Below are positions 33,245 to 42,113 of a stretch of DNA of 64,000 nt, piece after piece. Source of the stretch: Sphingomonas folli (GTDB taxonomy: Bacteria > Pseudomonadota > Alphaproteobacteria > Sphingomonadales > Sphingomonadaceae); the NCBI RefSeq assembly GCF_019429525.1, contig NZ_JAHXZL010000008.1, positions 62,001 through 126,000 on the forward strand, written 5' to 3'. A program made the position numbers and the translations under genes. Positions within the stretch are counted from its first letter, which is position 1; every line of letters begins with the position of its first letter. The notes beneath the pieces were generated by a model. That model made no database searches and was not told where the DNA came from. It saw only the letters and a list, made by a program, of their open reading frames with translations.

Positions 33245-35023
33245 ATGACCGCAAACGCTTCTGGCGAACGCTCGCGACTGCTGCGAGCGCTGAGAAATGG
33301 CGTTGCTGTAGCTGCGGCCTTCGCATCCGCTACGGCGATCGCGCAACCTGCGTCGCCGAGCGCCCCTACGATCGTCAGGACGGCGGTGCCGCTCGTTCGC
33401 TCCGCCGAACGACCGAACATGATCGTCATTATGGGAGACGACATCGGGTACAGCGACATCGGCGCCTTCGGCGGCGAGATTGACACGCCCAACCTCGACG
33501 AGCTTGCCCGCCACTCGCTCAAATTCAGCAACTTCTACAACATGTCCCGGTGCTGCCCGTCGCGCGCCAGCCTGCTGACGGGTCGTTACCCCCACCGGGT
33601 CAATATGGGCGAGAATGGCAACAGCCTGGCCAAGGACGTGCCGACCGTCGCGGAGGAGCTCCGGGACGCAGGTTACGCGACGACGATGATCGGCAAGTGG
33701 CACCTGACCGCGGCCGTGCCGCTCAAGGAGCGCACCGAGCAGTTGAAGTGGCTCAACCATCAGGCGTACCGTGATCGCGACTTCGGCGATCGCACGACCT
33801 ACCCCGCCGCGCGCGGCTTCGAGCATCACTGGGGGACGATCTGGGGGATCGACGACTATCACGACCCCTTCAGCCTGGTGGACGACTTCACGCCCGTCCA
33901 GACGGTGCCGAAGGGCTTCTACCTGACCGACGCGATCAGCGATCACGCCGTCAGCGAGGTTCGGCGGCTGGGCGGTGGCAGGCGGCCCTTCATGATGTAC
34001 GTGGCGTACACTGCGGCTCACTGGCCCCTGATGGCGCCCGAGAAGGTGATCCAGAAATACCTGCCGCGCTATGCCGACGGCTGGGAGCGGCTGCGAGCAG
34101 ATCGATACGCGCGACAGGTGCGCCTCGGCCTGATTGAGCCTGCGACAGATCGAGTGCCGGCACTCGATAAGGGATACGAGAACAATGCCGGCATTGCCTG
34201 GAGCAACCTTACCGCTGCGGAGCGCGCGGTTCAGGTCCGGAAGATGGCCACACATGCGGCGATGATCGACGTGATGGATCAGGGGATCGGCCGCTTGATC
34301 AGGGCACTCAAGGACAGCGGGCAGTACGAGAACACGGTCATCATGTTCTTGAACGACAACGGCGCCTCCCCTGAGATCATGACCTATGCCGATTACGATC
34401 GCTGGAGCGAGACCCGAGACGGCAGGCGGGTTCAGTACGGCGAGTATCCCGAGGTGGCGGCGATCGGCGGCGAGACCACGATGGCGGCGATCGGGAGCTA
34501 TTGGGCTAGCGCAGCCAACACGCCATTCCGCTGGTGGAAAGCCGAGGCCTACCAAGGCGGGACTCACACGCCCTTCATGATGAGTTGGCCTGGTCACATG
34601 GGATCCCGCGAGGGCATGACCGTCACCGACGCGGCGCACGTCGTCGATGTCACACCGACCTTGTTGGCGCTGGCTCATGTCACGCCGAGAGCCAGCCGAG
34701 CACCCGTCGACGGTGTGTCTCTGGACGTTGCTCTGAGAGGGCACGCGGTTGCCCGTCAGCGACCGCTCTTCTTCGAGCACGAAGGGTCGCGCGCCGTGAT
34801 CGATGGTCGGTGGAAGTTGGTCGCTCGAGCGCCTGGTCCAAGCTCGCCCGTATATCGCGCTTGGGAGCTCTACGATCTCGAAAACGATCGCACCGAAACC
34901 AAAGACGTAGCTGCTCCAAGCGCTGCTGTCGTCAGGCGCTTGGAAGGGCTCTGGGATGATTGGGCGAGAGAGGTCGGAGTTCGCGCTCGCATCGAGACGG
35001 CGCGAGCTTTTCAGTCTGACTGA
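33245..35023 (+). CDS. Type I sulfatase, second copy, exported
   Basis: The chosen start is ATG 33245 (AAAGGGGAGAC upstream), giving 592 residues; an upstream in-frame start at 33176 has no ribosome site. A signal peptide (RNGVAVAAAFASATAIAQ) is followed by NMIVIMGDDIGYSDIG, the signature C103-C-P-S-R with LLTGRYPHR, GKWHL, and FLNDNGAS. The sequence around QLKWLNHQAYRDRDFGD and the length resemble the larger arylsulfatases (S1_4-like). It is only moderately similar to the first sulfatase, so the two probably attack different linkages. It lies 101 bases after the TonB receptor and is probably co-transcribed. Confidence 0.92.
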   Translation: MTANASGERSRLLRALRNGVAVAAAFASATAIAQPASPSAPTIVRTAVPLVRSAERPNMIVIMGDDIGYSDIGAFGGEIDTPNLDELARHSLKFSNFYNMSRCCPSRASLLTGRYPHRVNMGENGNSLAKDVPTVAEELRDAGYATTMIGKWHLTAAVPLKERTEQLKWLNHQAYRDRDFGDRTTYPAARGFEHHWGTIWGIDDYHDPFSLVDDFTPVQTVPKGFYLTDAISDHAVSEVRRLGGGRRPFMMYVAYTAAHWPLMAPEKVIQKYLPRYADGWERLRADRYARQVRLGLIEPATDRVPALDKGYENNAGIAWSNLTAAERAVQVRKMATHAAMIDVMDQGIGRLIRALKDSGQYENTVIMFLNDNGASPEIMTYADYDRWSETRDGRRVQYGEYPEVAAIGGETTMAAIGSYWASAANTPFRWWKAEAYQGGTHTPFMMSWPGHMGSREGMTVTDAAHVVDVTPTLLALAHVTPRASRAPVDGVSLDVALRGHAVARQRPLFFEHEGSRAVIDGRWKLVARAPGPSSPVYRAWELYDLENDRTETKDVAAPSAAVVRRLEGLWDDWAREVGVRARIETARAFQSD

Positions 35024-35046
35024 GCCGTAGTCCGGCGGCTCTGAAG

Positions 35047-35110
35047 ATGAACGAGCGGCCGGAGTTGGGGAGCGGGCAGGGGCGCCTGAATGACCGATCT
35101 TGGGTCTTTT
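35047..35110 (+). repeat. Dispersed intergenic repeat, copy D (closest to consensus)
   Basis: About 64 bases after the sulfatase stop: GGCCGGAGTTGGGGAGCGG, GCAGGGGCG, then CCTGAATGACCGATCTTGGG and TCTTTT. It matches the other copies block by block. The TCTTTT after the GC-rich part could let this copy serve as a terminator. Confidence 0.55.
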
Positions 35111-35289
35111 CCCTGGGCATTGGTCAGCGCTCCCGCGCCTCGCGCCCTAGGCCGGCATAGGTGGCGTCAGGACCGCGCCGCTACTCAGAACGAATCGAGC
35201 AAGCTCGTCGGATCCCTACACAGTCGCTCGCACGGCTAGGACGGATGCGCGTCAATCGCGATGCATCCGTGGGAACCCAGCCGTCGCTA

Positions 35290-35835
35290 CTAGACTACCG
35301 CGGCGAGCTCCTCGAACTTCTCCGGCCGCCGCGCAGTGTGCACTTCGCCGCCGCGGACCGAAACGTTGGACCATGGAAGACGGTGGAGGGTTTCCGCAAT
35401 TCCGGCGAAGCCGCCGATGCGAACGACCAGATACTCGATCCCGCCCCCGCCGCAGCCGACCAGAGCGTCGACCGCGTGGCCTGCCACCGAGCCGTCGGCC
35501 GCTCTAACAGGAAGACCGTCGAGCGACGCCACCGAGAACAGCGCCTCGCCGGGCAGCTTCGTGCTCCGTCTCTCCTCCGCCCGCGTCGCATCGCTGATGC
35601 GCGCACGGCGGCCCAACCATCGCCAGATGCCGAACAGGTCGACGATGCCGAGGAACAGGTTCGAATAGAGGAGCTGCTGCTGGCCGGACGCGAGCCCGAC
35701 GACGATCCAGCTAACGGCGCCGATCGTGAAAACGACGAAGCCCCAACCTGTGACGCGGGCGCCGAGGTTGGCGGCAGTCATGAGCGCTGCCACGCAGGTC
35801 GCGACTAGCGCTACCCAACCAGCCGTATCCGCCAT
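35290..35835 (-). CDS. Small membrane protein with PRC-barrel-like domain
   Basis: From ATG 35835 (GGGAGAAGG before it) the product is 181 residues. Three membrane segments lie in the first 85 residues (WVALVATCVAALMTAANLG, GWGFVVFTIGAVSWIVVGLASG, LLYSNLFLGIVDLFGIWRWL). The C-terminal half contains LDGLPVRAADGSVAGHAVDALV and IEYLVVRIGGFAG, the pattern of a PRC-barrel. Proteins of this build are common in sphingomonads and have no known function; a link to envelope stress is speculative. It is transcribed alone, toward the sulfatase. Confidence 0.65.
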   Translation of the reverse strand: MADTAGWVALVATCVAALMTAANLGARVTGWGFVVFTIGAVSWIVVGLASGQQQLLYSNLFLGIVDLFGIWRWLGRRARISDATRAEERRSTKLPGEALFSVASLDGLPVRAADGSVAGHAVDALVGCGGGGIEYLVVRIGGFAGIAETLHRLPWSNVSVRGGEVHTARRPEKFEELAAVV

Positions 35836-36033
35836 CCGCCTTCTCCCAACAGCTCCGCACAGGTGGAGCGACGTCGCATCGCCTCTCCTACCTAAGCTGT
35901 TGGAGAAGTCTCGGCGGGGATTGATCAAACTGACTGGGATCAAGCGCCTCTGGGTGGACCCGTAAGAAGGTACAGCGGGTGCCCAGCTGCTCCAGCGTCC
36001 CGGATGAACGAAGGCGCTCAAAGACGACCTGAG

Positions 36034-36862
36034 GGCACTGTCAAAGCTAATGCACCTTCGGCGTTCGCCGGGGTAGGGAGGCGCATGCCTCGCTCACGCA
36101 AGCCAGCCAGCCCGTTCCGCTATTTCAACTCGTCGCCCGAGGTGATCCGGCTGGTGGTGCTGATGTACGTGCGCTTTCCACTGTCGCTGCGGAACGTGAA
36201 GACCTGCTGTTCGAGCGCGGCATCGACATCTGCCACGAGACGGTGAGGCTGTGGTGGAACAGGTTCGGTCCGCTGTTCGGGGGTGAAGTACGGCGCCAGC
36301 GGGTGAGCCGCATGCGCGGCTTCCGTCACTGGCGCTGGCACCTGGACGAGATGTACGTGAAGCTGAACGGCGAGATGGTCTACCTGTGGCGCTGTCGATC
36401 ACGAGGGTGAGATCCTCGAGAGCTACGTCACCAAGACACGCGACAAAAAGGCCGCGCTCGCGTTCATAAAGACGGCGCTCGAGCGCCACGGCTCGCTCGA
36501 GGCGATCACCACCGACGGTCTGCGCTCCTACGGTACGGCGCCGAGCGAGCTCGGCGCCCGCGAGAAGCAGGAGGTTGGTCGCTGGGCTAACAACCGGGTG
36601 GAGAACTCGCACCTGCCCTTCAGGCGACGAGAACGGGCGATGTTGAGATTTCGGCAGATGCGAACCTTACAGAAGTTCGCCTCGGTCCACGCCAACGTCC
36701 ACAACCACTTCAATCACGAACGCCACCTCGTCGACCGCCGAACCTACAAGCAGCGCCGCTCCGCGGCGCCGGCCGAGTGGCAGGCGCTCGCCAGCTGATC
36801 CGACGCGAGCCGAGGGCGAGGTGCATCGTGTGGAGATGAGTTCGCATTAGACTGCCAGCACC
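36034..36862 (+). mobile_element. Degenerate IS6-family insertion sequence, about 829 bp
   Basis: The ends form imperfect inverted repeats: GGCACTGTCAAAGCTAATGC at 36034 and, on the other strand from 36862, GGTGCTGGCAGTCTAATGC. Between them lies one transposase frame with two frameshifts (see 36085-36798). Size and protein family fit IS6. The 8 bases on each side (gacctgag, gttgcggc) do not match, so no target duplication is visible and the copy is old or recombined. Confidence 0.7.
36085..36798 (+). pseudogene. IS6-family transposase, frameshifted
   Basis: Reading across two frameshifts gives a nearly full-length transposase: MPRSRKPASPFRYFNSSPEV, RFPLSLRNV, then ERGIDICHETVRLWWNRFGP, RMRGFRHWRWHLDEMYVKLNGEM, HEGEILESYVTKTRDKKAAL, GLRSYGTAPSELG, and RVENSHLPFRRRERAMLRF. 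The DDE acids are present (Asp in HLDEMY, Asp in TTDGLRSYG, Glu in RVENSH). Breaks lie near 36200 (about 1 base missing in the AACGTGAAGACC region) and near 36393 (about 2 bases missing in TGGCGCTGTCG). It cannot make an active enzyme. A 3' fragment of a related copy is at 52667-53023. Confidence 0.8.
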
Positions 36863-37210
36863 GTTGCGGCCATTCGTCGAGCAGATCCAGCAGCGGGCGG
36901 CGGACGAAGGCATGTCGACGATGTGTCCGGCCGACGAGGCGGAGCTCGCCGCTCGCGATCGAGAGATCGCCGCGGGTCACATGGGCTGGTGACCCCAGGC
37001 AGTCGAACAGATGGCTGCCAGGAACGCCATGTGCATCGACTGCCGAGATTAACGACTAACGGAAGTTGGGAAGTGGGAAGGGCGCCTGCAGTGACCGCTT
37101 GTGGGTCCGTTCGCCGTGGTCTCCTAGCGATGTGCCTAATGCCTCCCGGATGTCCTGAATGCCCATGCCCGCGCGCTGCGACCCGTCATCGTTGCGCATG
37201 AATGTGACCA
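36863..37210. other. Gene-poor stretch right of the IS6 remnant, with repeat copy E
   Basis: A short open stretch at about 36862-36992 encodes VEQIQQRAADEGMS and ELAARDREIAAGHMGW before a stop, which looks like the tail of a lost gene but has no start. Repeat copy E is at 37054-37110. I see nothing else. Confidence 0.35.
37054..37110 (+). repeat. Dispersed intergenic repeat, copy E
   Basis: About 57 bases with AACGGAAGTTGGGAAGTGGG followed by GCCTGCAGTGACCGCTTGTG and GGTCCG, aligned with the family. Confidence 0.5.
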
Positions 37211-37819
37211 TCAGGTGGGGGCAGTCACCTCGGCTTTCAGAACATCAAAGTTGGCGTGGAGTAGCTCAACCAGTGAGCGTCGTTCGCCTTCACGACCCAA
37301 CGCTTCTGTCGAAAGTCGAATGGCTCCCATGGCGAGCATTGCGACTAGCCGGTGCGCCATTTCGCGCTCAGGACTGGGCCAGCGCGCCCGCAGGCCGTCG
37401 ACCAAGCGTCGTTCTTGCTCGACATAGGTCACCTGCTTGCGAGCCTGAACCGCGGCGCTCGTCCGCATGAGCTGATCGATCGCGGCTAAGTCGTCGGCCG
37501 GCACCTGGGCACAGACGTCGATCACTGCAGCTCGAACAGCGTCGATCGGTGAGGCGGTGTCGTCGGCATGGCGGATGCGCTCGGCGATCAGATCGCCCAT
37601 ACGGCTCTGGAGCGAGAGGAGAATGTCGTCCTTGGATTTCAGGTAGAGGAAGAAAGTGCGTCGCGAGATACCTGCCTTGGCAGCGATCTCGTCCACGGTC
37701 GTCGCGTCGATGCCTTGCTCAATGAACAGGCAAATGCCCGCATCGGTGATGCGCCGCAGGGTCTCCTGCTTCTTCCGCTCGCGTAAACCCGGCGTCGAAT
37801 CCGCGACGATCTCAGCCAC
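37211..37819 (-). CDS. TetR family transcriptional regulator
   Basis: The 202-residue protein has a TetR HTH at about 14-60 (TLRRITDAGICLFIEQGIDATTVDEIAAKAGISRRTFFLYLKSK) and a divergent C-terminal ligand domain (HADDTASPIDAVRAAVI, LVAMLAMGAIRLS). It faces the SDR-membrane-M61 gene set across 81 bases containing two matching candidate operators (37844 and 37869). Autorepression and repression of the SDR gene are likely; the ligand is unknown. Confidence 0.9.
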   Translation of the reverse strand: MAEIVADSTPGLRERKKQETLRRITDAGICLFIEQGIDATTVDEIAAKAGISRRTFFLYLKSKDDILLSLQSRMGDLIAERIRHADDTASPIDAVRAAVIDVCAQVPADDLAAIDQLMRTSAAVQARKQVTYVEQERRLVDGLRARWPSPEREMAHRLVAMLAMGAIRLSTEALGREGERRSLVELLHANFDVLKAEVTAPT

Positions 37820-37843
37820 TGTTCCTGCTTCACGCTTGATTTT

Positions 37844-37883
37844 TGCACCCAGTGCATATTAAGTGATCTGCACTCGATGCATA
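37844..37883. promoter_or_regulatory. Paired operators for the 37.2 kb TetR regulator
   Basis: TGCACCCAGTGCATA (37844-37858) and TGCACTCGATGCATA (37869-37883) repeat with a 25-base period. Each is palindromic: TGCAC-CCA-GTGCA in the first, TGCA...TGCA in the second. The second overlaps an in-frame ATG at 37877, which argues for starting the SDR at 37901. Confidence 0.6.
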
Positions 37884-37900
37884 TATCAGGATCGGCTCGG

Positions 37901-38812
37901 ATGGCAAAGTGGACATGCAGCGACATGCCGGACCAGTCAGGGCGCGTGGCGGTGGTGACCGGAACGGGAGGGCTTGGCCTTGAGGTGGCGCTGGCGCTGG
38001 CTCGAGCCCGTGCCGAGGTGGTGATCGCCGGACGCGATCCGCGCAAAGGCGCCGCGGCCACTACGCAGATCTGCTCTGCAGTACCCGCGGCCAAGGTCCG
38101 CTTCGAACCGCTAGATCTCGCGTCGCTCGCATCCGTGGCGCAGTTCGCCGAACGATTGCGCATGGATCAGCAGCGGGTTGACTTGCTCGTCAACAACGCG
38201 GGCGTGATGGTGCCGCCTGAGCGGCGCTCGACGGTGGATGGCTTCGAGCTGCAGTTCGGCACGAACCACCTCGGGCATTTCGCGCTCACCGGACACCTCC
38301 TGCCGCTCCTTCGCGCGTCCGAAGGCGCGCGGATCGTCTCTGTGTCGAGCGTCGCGGCCCGCGCCGGCTCGGTCGACTGGGGCGACTGGAACGCGACAGG
38401 CAGCTACGAGGCGATGCCGGTATATGCCCGCTCGAAGATTGCGTGCCTCATGTTCGCGTTCGAGTTGCAGCGACGCAGCGAGGCCGCCGGGTGGCAGCTT
38501 ACCAGCATCGCGGCCCATCCTGGCGTCGCGCGCACGGAGCTGCTCCACAACGGACCCGGCCGGAGCAGCCTGCACAGTCGCGTCCGCTCGCTTCTGCCTT
38601 TCTTATTTCAGCCCGCAGCGCAGGGCGCGCTGCCGCTGCTGTTCGCCGCCACGTCACCCGACGCGTGCGCAGGGAGCTATTATGGCCCCGACCGGCTGGG
38701 CGAGACGCGCGGTTACCCGGCCGACGCGAAGATCCCATCGCACGCATTAGACCGCTTGGCCGCCGAGCAGCTGTGGGCATTGTCCGAGCGCGCGACCGGG
38801 GTGCGGTACTGA
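37901..38812 (+). CDS. SDR family oxidoreductase, retinol-dehydrogenase-like
   Basis: The product is 303 residues from ATG 37901; the upstream in-frame ATG 37877 lies in the candidate operator. It has the cofactor motif VTGTGGLGLEVA (the usual TGxxxGIG, slightly altered), NNAGVM, LQFGTNHLGHFALTGHLLPLL, catalytic Ser in VSSVAARAG, and Tyr/Lys in YARSKIA. These fit the retinol/WW-domain oxidoreductase branch of SDRs, which act on lipophilic alcohols or aldehydes. It is controlled by the divergent TetR, and followed after 24 bases by a small membrane protein. Confidence 0.85.
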   Translation: MAKWTCSDMPDQSGRVAVVTGTGGLGLEVALALARARAEVVIAGRDPRKGAAATTQICSAVPAAKVRFEPLDLASLASVAQFAERLRMDQQRVDLLVNNAGVMVPPERRSTVDGFELQFGTNHLGHFALTGHLLPLLRASEGARIVSVSSVAARAGSVDWGDWNATGSYEAMPVYARSKIACLMFAFELQRRSEAAGWQLTSIAAHPGVARTELLHNGPGRSSLHSRVRSLLPFLFQPAAQGALPLLFAATSPDACAGSYYGPDRLGETRGYPADAKIPSHALDRLAAEQLWALSERATGVRY

Positions 38813-38836
38813 ACAGCCAGGTAGGACACTGCATCT

Positions 38837-39208
38837 ATGGCCAGGTACCTGACCTACGCAGCCTTCGGCTGGCTGACCTTCACGGGCGTGATGCACTTCG
38901 CCGTCGACGTCGTGAGCCAGTACCTGCGCGGCAAGCGCGCGCCCGGACCGGAGACAACGCTCTATTACGGACTGAACTCGGCCTTCGCGCTCGGGCAAGT
39001 CCTTTTCGGGCTGATGTGCCTGTGGGCAGCGCATCGTGAGCCTGGCCTGCTGCGCGAACCGGCAGTGGTGATGCTCGCCTGCGCGGGCGCCGCGGCGTGG
39101 CTGGCGCTCACCTTCACCGCGATGGACTATTGGGAGCCCAAGCTCAACGCCGTCATCTTCATCGCCCTGCTGATCGCCGCCATCACGCTCGAGCGCGTAC
39201 GGGCTTGA
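38837..39208 (+). CDS. Small four-helix membrane protein of unknown family
   Basis: The 123-residue protein has about four membrane segments (YLTYAAFGWLTFTGVMHFAV, LNSAFALGQVLFGLMCLWAA, PAVVMLACAGAAAWLALTF, LNAVIFIALLIAAITL) and a conserved-looking polar loop RGKRAPGPETTLYYG. I do not recognise the family with confidence. The gene is 24 bases after the SDR and 4 bases before the M61-like frame, so the three form one operon under the TetR. Confidence 0.7.
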   Translation: MARYLTYAAFGWLTFTGVMHFAVDVVSQYLRGKRAPGPETTLYYGLNSAFALGQVLFGLMCLWAAHREPGLLREPAVVMLACAGAAAWLALTFTAMDYWEPKLNAVIFIALLIAAITLERVRA

Positions 39209-39212
39209 TCCT

Positions 39213-41219
39213 GTGCAGATGCCAAGTCGCGAATTCACAAGGAGACGAGCTATAAAGGGGCTTCGATGTGCTCTCACGGCTGGTGGTGGAGGGCAGGCGC
39301 GCCAGCGTCATCACGGCGCAGGGTGCTTGACCGTAGCGAGCGCTATTGCTCTGGCGTTGCAGGCATCGCGTGCCCCGGCGCTCCCGTCAGACGGGCCGGT
39401 ACAGCGCCTGCCGCCCGCGGGCGTGCCGGTTCCGCTGGACCGCGCGTTCTCGGGCACGATCGCGCTCTCGGTCGATGCCACCGACGTCGCACACAAGCTC
39501 TACACGGTCGAGGTCGTCATTCCGGTCCAGGCCGCGGGCGCGATGACCCTGCTCTACCCGCGCTGGGAGGCCGCGAGCCATGGTCCGAGCCTGAGCGTGG
39601 TCAACCTCACCGGCTTCGCCGTCTTCGCCGGGGCGCGTCGACTGGCCTGGCGGCGCGATCCGCTCGAGCCGCATGCCTTCCACCTCGACGTGCCCGCTGG
39701 TGCGGCGAGCGTGACGGCACGTTATCAGGTCGTCGCCGCGGCCCGCGACCTCACGCGCGACCTGATCATGCTGCCGTGGCAGCAGCTCATCCTCTATCCC
39801 GCGGGATGGTACGCGCGAAACATTGCGGTAGCCGCCATGGTGTCGCTGCCGGACGGCCTGATCTCCCACGCGCCACTGATCGCTGGCCGGAGCGCCGACG
39901 GGCACCTCGTCCTGCCGGAGCGAACATTAGAGGCTCTGCTCGACACGCCCGTCTACGCTGCGCGCTCGGCAACGCGAGTGTCGCTCGCTGCAGGGGACGC
40001 GCCGGTGACGCTCACCGCGATGGCCGCGGCCGCGATGCCCCCCGTCATTCCGCCGGAGCGGGTCGACGCGCTCCGGCGCATGGTGGCGCAGACGGGCCGG
40101 GTCTTCGGCACCGCTCCGTTCGCCCGGTATGACTTCCTGGTCCGGCTGGGCGATGACCTCGCTGCCGGCGGGACCGAGCATCGCGCCGCGGGTGAGATCA
40201 CGCTACCCGCCGGCTATTTCGACGACTGGTCGCGCCAGCTGCTCGACCGCGACATCTTCCCGCACGAGCTCGTCCATGCATGGAACGGCCTCTTCCGCAC
40301 GCCGGCGGACCTGTGGGCGCCAACGCCCAACGTCCCGCAGTCGGGGAGCCTGCTATGGGTCTACGAGGGGCGGACCGAGTTCTGGGGACGCGTGCTCGCC
40401 GCACGCGCGCACCTGCGAAGCAAGCAGGAGACGTTGGACCGGCTGGCGCTCGACGCGGCGGAGGTGTCGCAGCGACGCGGGCGCGCCTGGCGATCGCTCG
40501 CCGATGACGTCAATTACCCCGCCTTCATGCTGCGCCAGCCGGTACGCTGGCGAGACTGGCAGCGCCGACGTGATTATTACGACGAGGGCGTCCTGCTGTG
40601 GCTCGCCGTCGAGGCGCGATTGCGCGAACGCACCGGCGGACGGCGCGGGCTCGATGACTTCGCTCAAGCTTTCTTCGCGGGGGCCACGCCCAATGCGCCG
40701 ACGCAGACCTACACGTTCGAGGCGCTGTGTGTCGCCTTGGAGGCGGTCGCGCAGGGCGAATGGGCGGGTTTTCTGACGACGTGGCTCGAGGCGCACGATG
40801 AGCTCGACACGTTGATCGGGCTGAGAGCGCTCGGATGGAACCTCGTCTACACGAACACGCCAACGGAAACCTTCCGACAGCACGAGGCGGAGTTGGGCGG
40901 GCTAGACCTCACTTACTCGCTTGGGATGACGGTCATGGCCGACGGGCGCATTGGTGCCGTCTCATGGCAGGGATCCGCGTTCACCGCGGGCCTCGCACCG
41001 GGCGCGAAAATTTTGGCGGTCAGCTCCGAGCCGTTTTCGACCGAGCGCCTCCTGCAGGCAGTGCGAAGGTCTGAAACAGTGCCAATCACGCTCACGGCGG
41101 AGCAGGACGGCGGCAGGAGGGACTATCACCTCAGCTACAAGGGATCATTGCGCTATCCCAGTCTCGAACGCTTCGCGGAGAAGGCGGATCGTCTTAGCCG
41201 CTTGTTGGCTCCACGATAA
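39213..41219 (+). CDS. M61-like metallopeptidase with C-terminal PDZ domain, exported
   Basis: The frame gives up to 668 residues from a GTG at 39213; the true start may be later, since the signal-peptide-like stretch LTVASAIALALQASRAPAL begins only at residue 39. It has the M61 marks GGTEH (substrate-binding GGxEH region, about 320), the zinc motif HELVH at 351-355, a likely third ligand in VYEGRTEFWG, and a C-terminal PDZ-like segment (LTYSLGMTVMADGRIGAVSWQGSAFTAGLAPG). M61 enzymes are glycyl aminopeptidases acting outside the cytoplasm. It is the last gene of the TetR-controlled set. Why an SDR and a peptidase would share a regulator is not obvious. Confidence 0.75.
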   Translation: MQMPSREFTRRRAIKGLRCALTAGGGGQARQRHHGAGCLTVASAIALALQASRAPALPSDGPVQRLPPAGVPVPLDRAFSGTIALSVDATDVAHKLYTVEVVIPVQAAGAMTLLYPRWEAASHGPSLSVVNLTGFAVFAGARRLAWRRDPLEPHAFHLDVPAGAASVTARYQVVAAARDLTRDLIMLPWQQLILYPAGWYARNIAVAAMVSLPDGLISHAPLIAGRSADGHLVLPERTLEALLDTPVYAARSATRVSLAAGDAPVTLTAMAAAAMPPVIPPERVDALRRMVAQTGRVFGTAPFARYDFLVRLGDDLAAGGTEHRAAGEITLPAGYFDDWSRQLLDRDIFPHELVHAWNGLFRTPADLWAPTPNVPQSGSLLWVYEGRTEFWGRVLAARAHLRSKQETLDRLALDAAEVSQRRGRAWRSLADDVNYPAFMLRQPVRWRDWQRRRDYYDEGVLLWLAVEARLRERTGGRRGLDDFAQAFFAGATPNAPTQTYTFEALCVALEAVAQGEWAGFLTTWLEAHDELDTLIGLRALGWNLVYTNTPTETFRQHEAELGGLDLTYSLGMTVMADGRIGAVSWQGSAFTAGLAPGAKILAVSSEPFSTERLLQAVRRSETVPITLTAEQDGGRRDYHLSYKGSLRYPSLERFAEKADRLSRLLAPR

Positions 41220-41355
41220 CGTGCCGCCCAACGCCGGCGGGGCAGGGGGCGGCTTACCCCCGGCTACCTGCGGCGATCGCCGTCAGAGCTCGAACACCTT
41301 GGGCAGGCCGAAGGAGAATGCATGCTCGGCCCGGGACGGTTCGGTAGTTTCTCAG

Positions 41356-41985
41356 CTACCGGCCCGGCCACATTTGCAGGAAGGTCGCCGCAGTTTGGCG
41401 CAGTTCGGCTTCACTCGTACCACTACCGGCCGCTACGAGCAGACCATCCGTTGCAGCCTTGAGCGTCAAAGCCAGACTGCGGGCGGCAAAGGATGGCGCA
41501 AAGTCGCCGTCCTCGGCTGCGCGTACCATGCGCGCGACCAATTTCTCGCGCCAGAAGTCGCCGCGCTGAACGACGAACTTCCTGATCTCGTCATCACCGG
41601 GGGCGTGGCTGAGCGAATGGACGATGCCCATGCTGCCCTTGGGGTCGGCCGTACTCGTTTGCAGCGCGATAGTACCTTCCAGCAGGTGCTCGGCGACGGC
41701 GCGGGCGGACGGCTGTTCCAGCGCCTCGACCATGTAGGCCGTCTTCTCCTGTTCGTAGAGGCCCATCACCTGGCGGAACAAGTTCTCCTTGTCGCCGAAG
41801 GATGCATATAGCGTCGCGCGGCTGATCCCCATCGCCTCGAGCAGAGTACCGATACTGGCCCCGGCATAGCCGTGGCGCCAGAACACTCGCATAGCAGCGA
41901 CAAGGGCTGCATCGCTGTCGAACTGGCGGGGACGCCCCCGTTGAACGGGCCGCTCTGAAGCGTCTTGGGCGCGCGTCTCGGTCAT
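41356..41985 (-). CDS. TetR family transcriptional regulator
   Basis: The protein has 209 residues. The HTH (about 20-68) reads DAALVAAMRVFWRHGYAGASIGTLLEAMGISRATLYASFGDKENLF, typical of the AcrR/YxaF-like branch, and the C-terminal domain contains GTIALQTSTADPKGSMGIVHSLSHAPGD and LTLKAATDGLLV. It is divergent from the NTF2-like gene across 128 bases with a repeated 15-mer (42024, 42050), its probable operator. Confidence 0.9.
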   Translation of the reverse strand: MTETRAQDASERPVQRGRPRQFDSDAALVAAMRVFWRHGYAGASIGTLLEAMGISRATLYASFGDKENLFRQVMGLYEQEKTAYMVEALEQPSARAVAEHLLEGTIALQTSTADPKGSMGIVHSLSHAPGDDEIRKFVVQRGDFWREKLVARMVRAAEDGDFAPSFAARSLALTLKAATDGLLVAAGSGTSEAELRQTAATFLQMWPGR

Positions 41986-42023
41986 GCACTCGTCCTCGTC
42001 CTGGCACTCGACCGTTGATTTAT

Positions 42024-42064
42024 GGAACGATCGGTATACCTAGGTATTTGGAACGACCGGTATA
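42024..42064. promoter_or_regulatory. Paired direct repeats, candidate operator of the 41.4 kb TetR
   Basis: GGAACGATCGGTATA (42024-42038) and GGAACGACCGGTATA (42050-42064) differ at one base and are 26 bases apart, placing both on the same face of the helix. They sit in the middle of the regulator/NTF2 spacer, between the two starts. Confidence 0.6.
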
Positions 42065-42113
42065 GCAATGCGGCCGCCGTCCCACATCCGTTTTCTGACA
42101 TACGAGGACTCGA

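Noticed and set aside
36026..36870. Target-site duplication of the IS6 element
   Set aside because: The 8 bases on the two sides (gacctgag and gttgcggc) differ.
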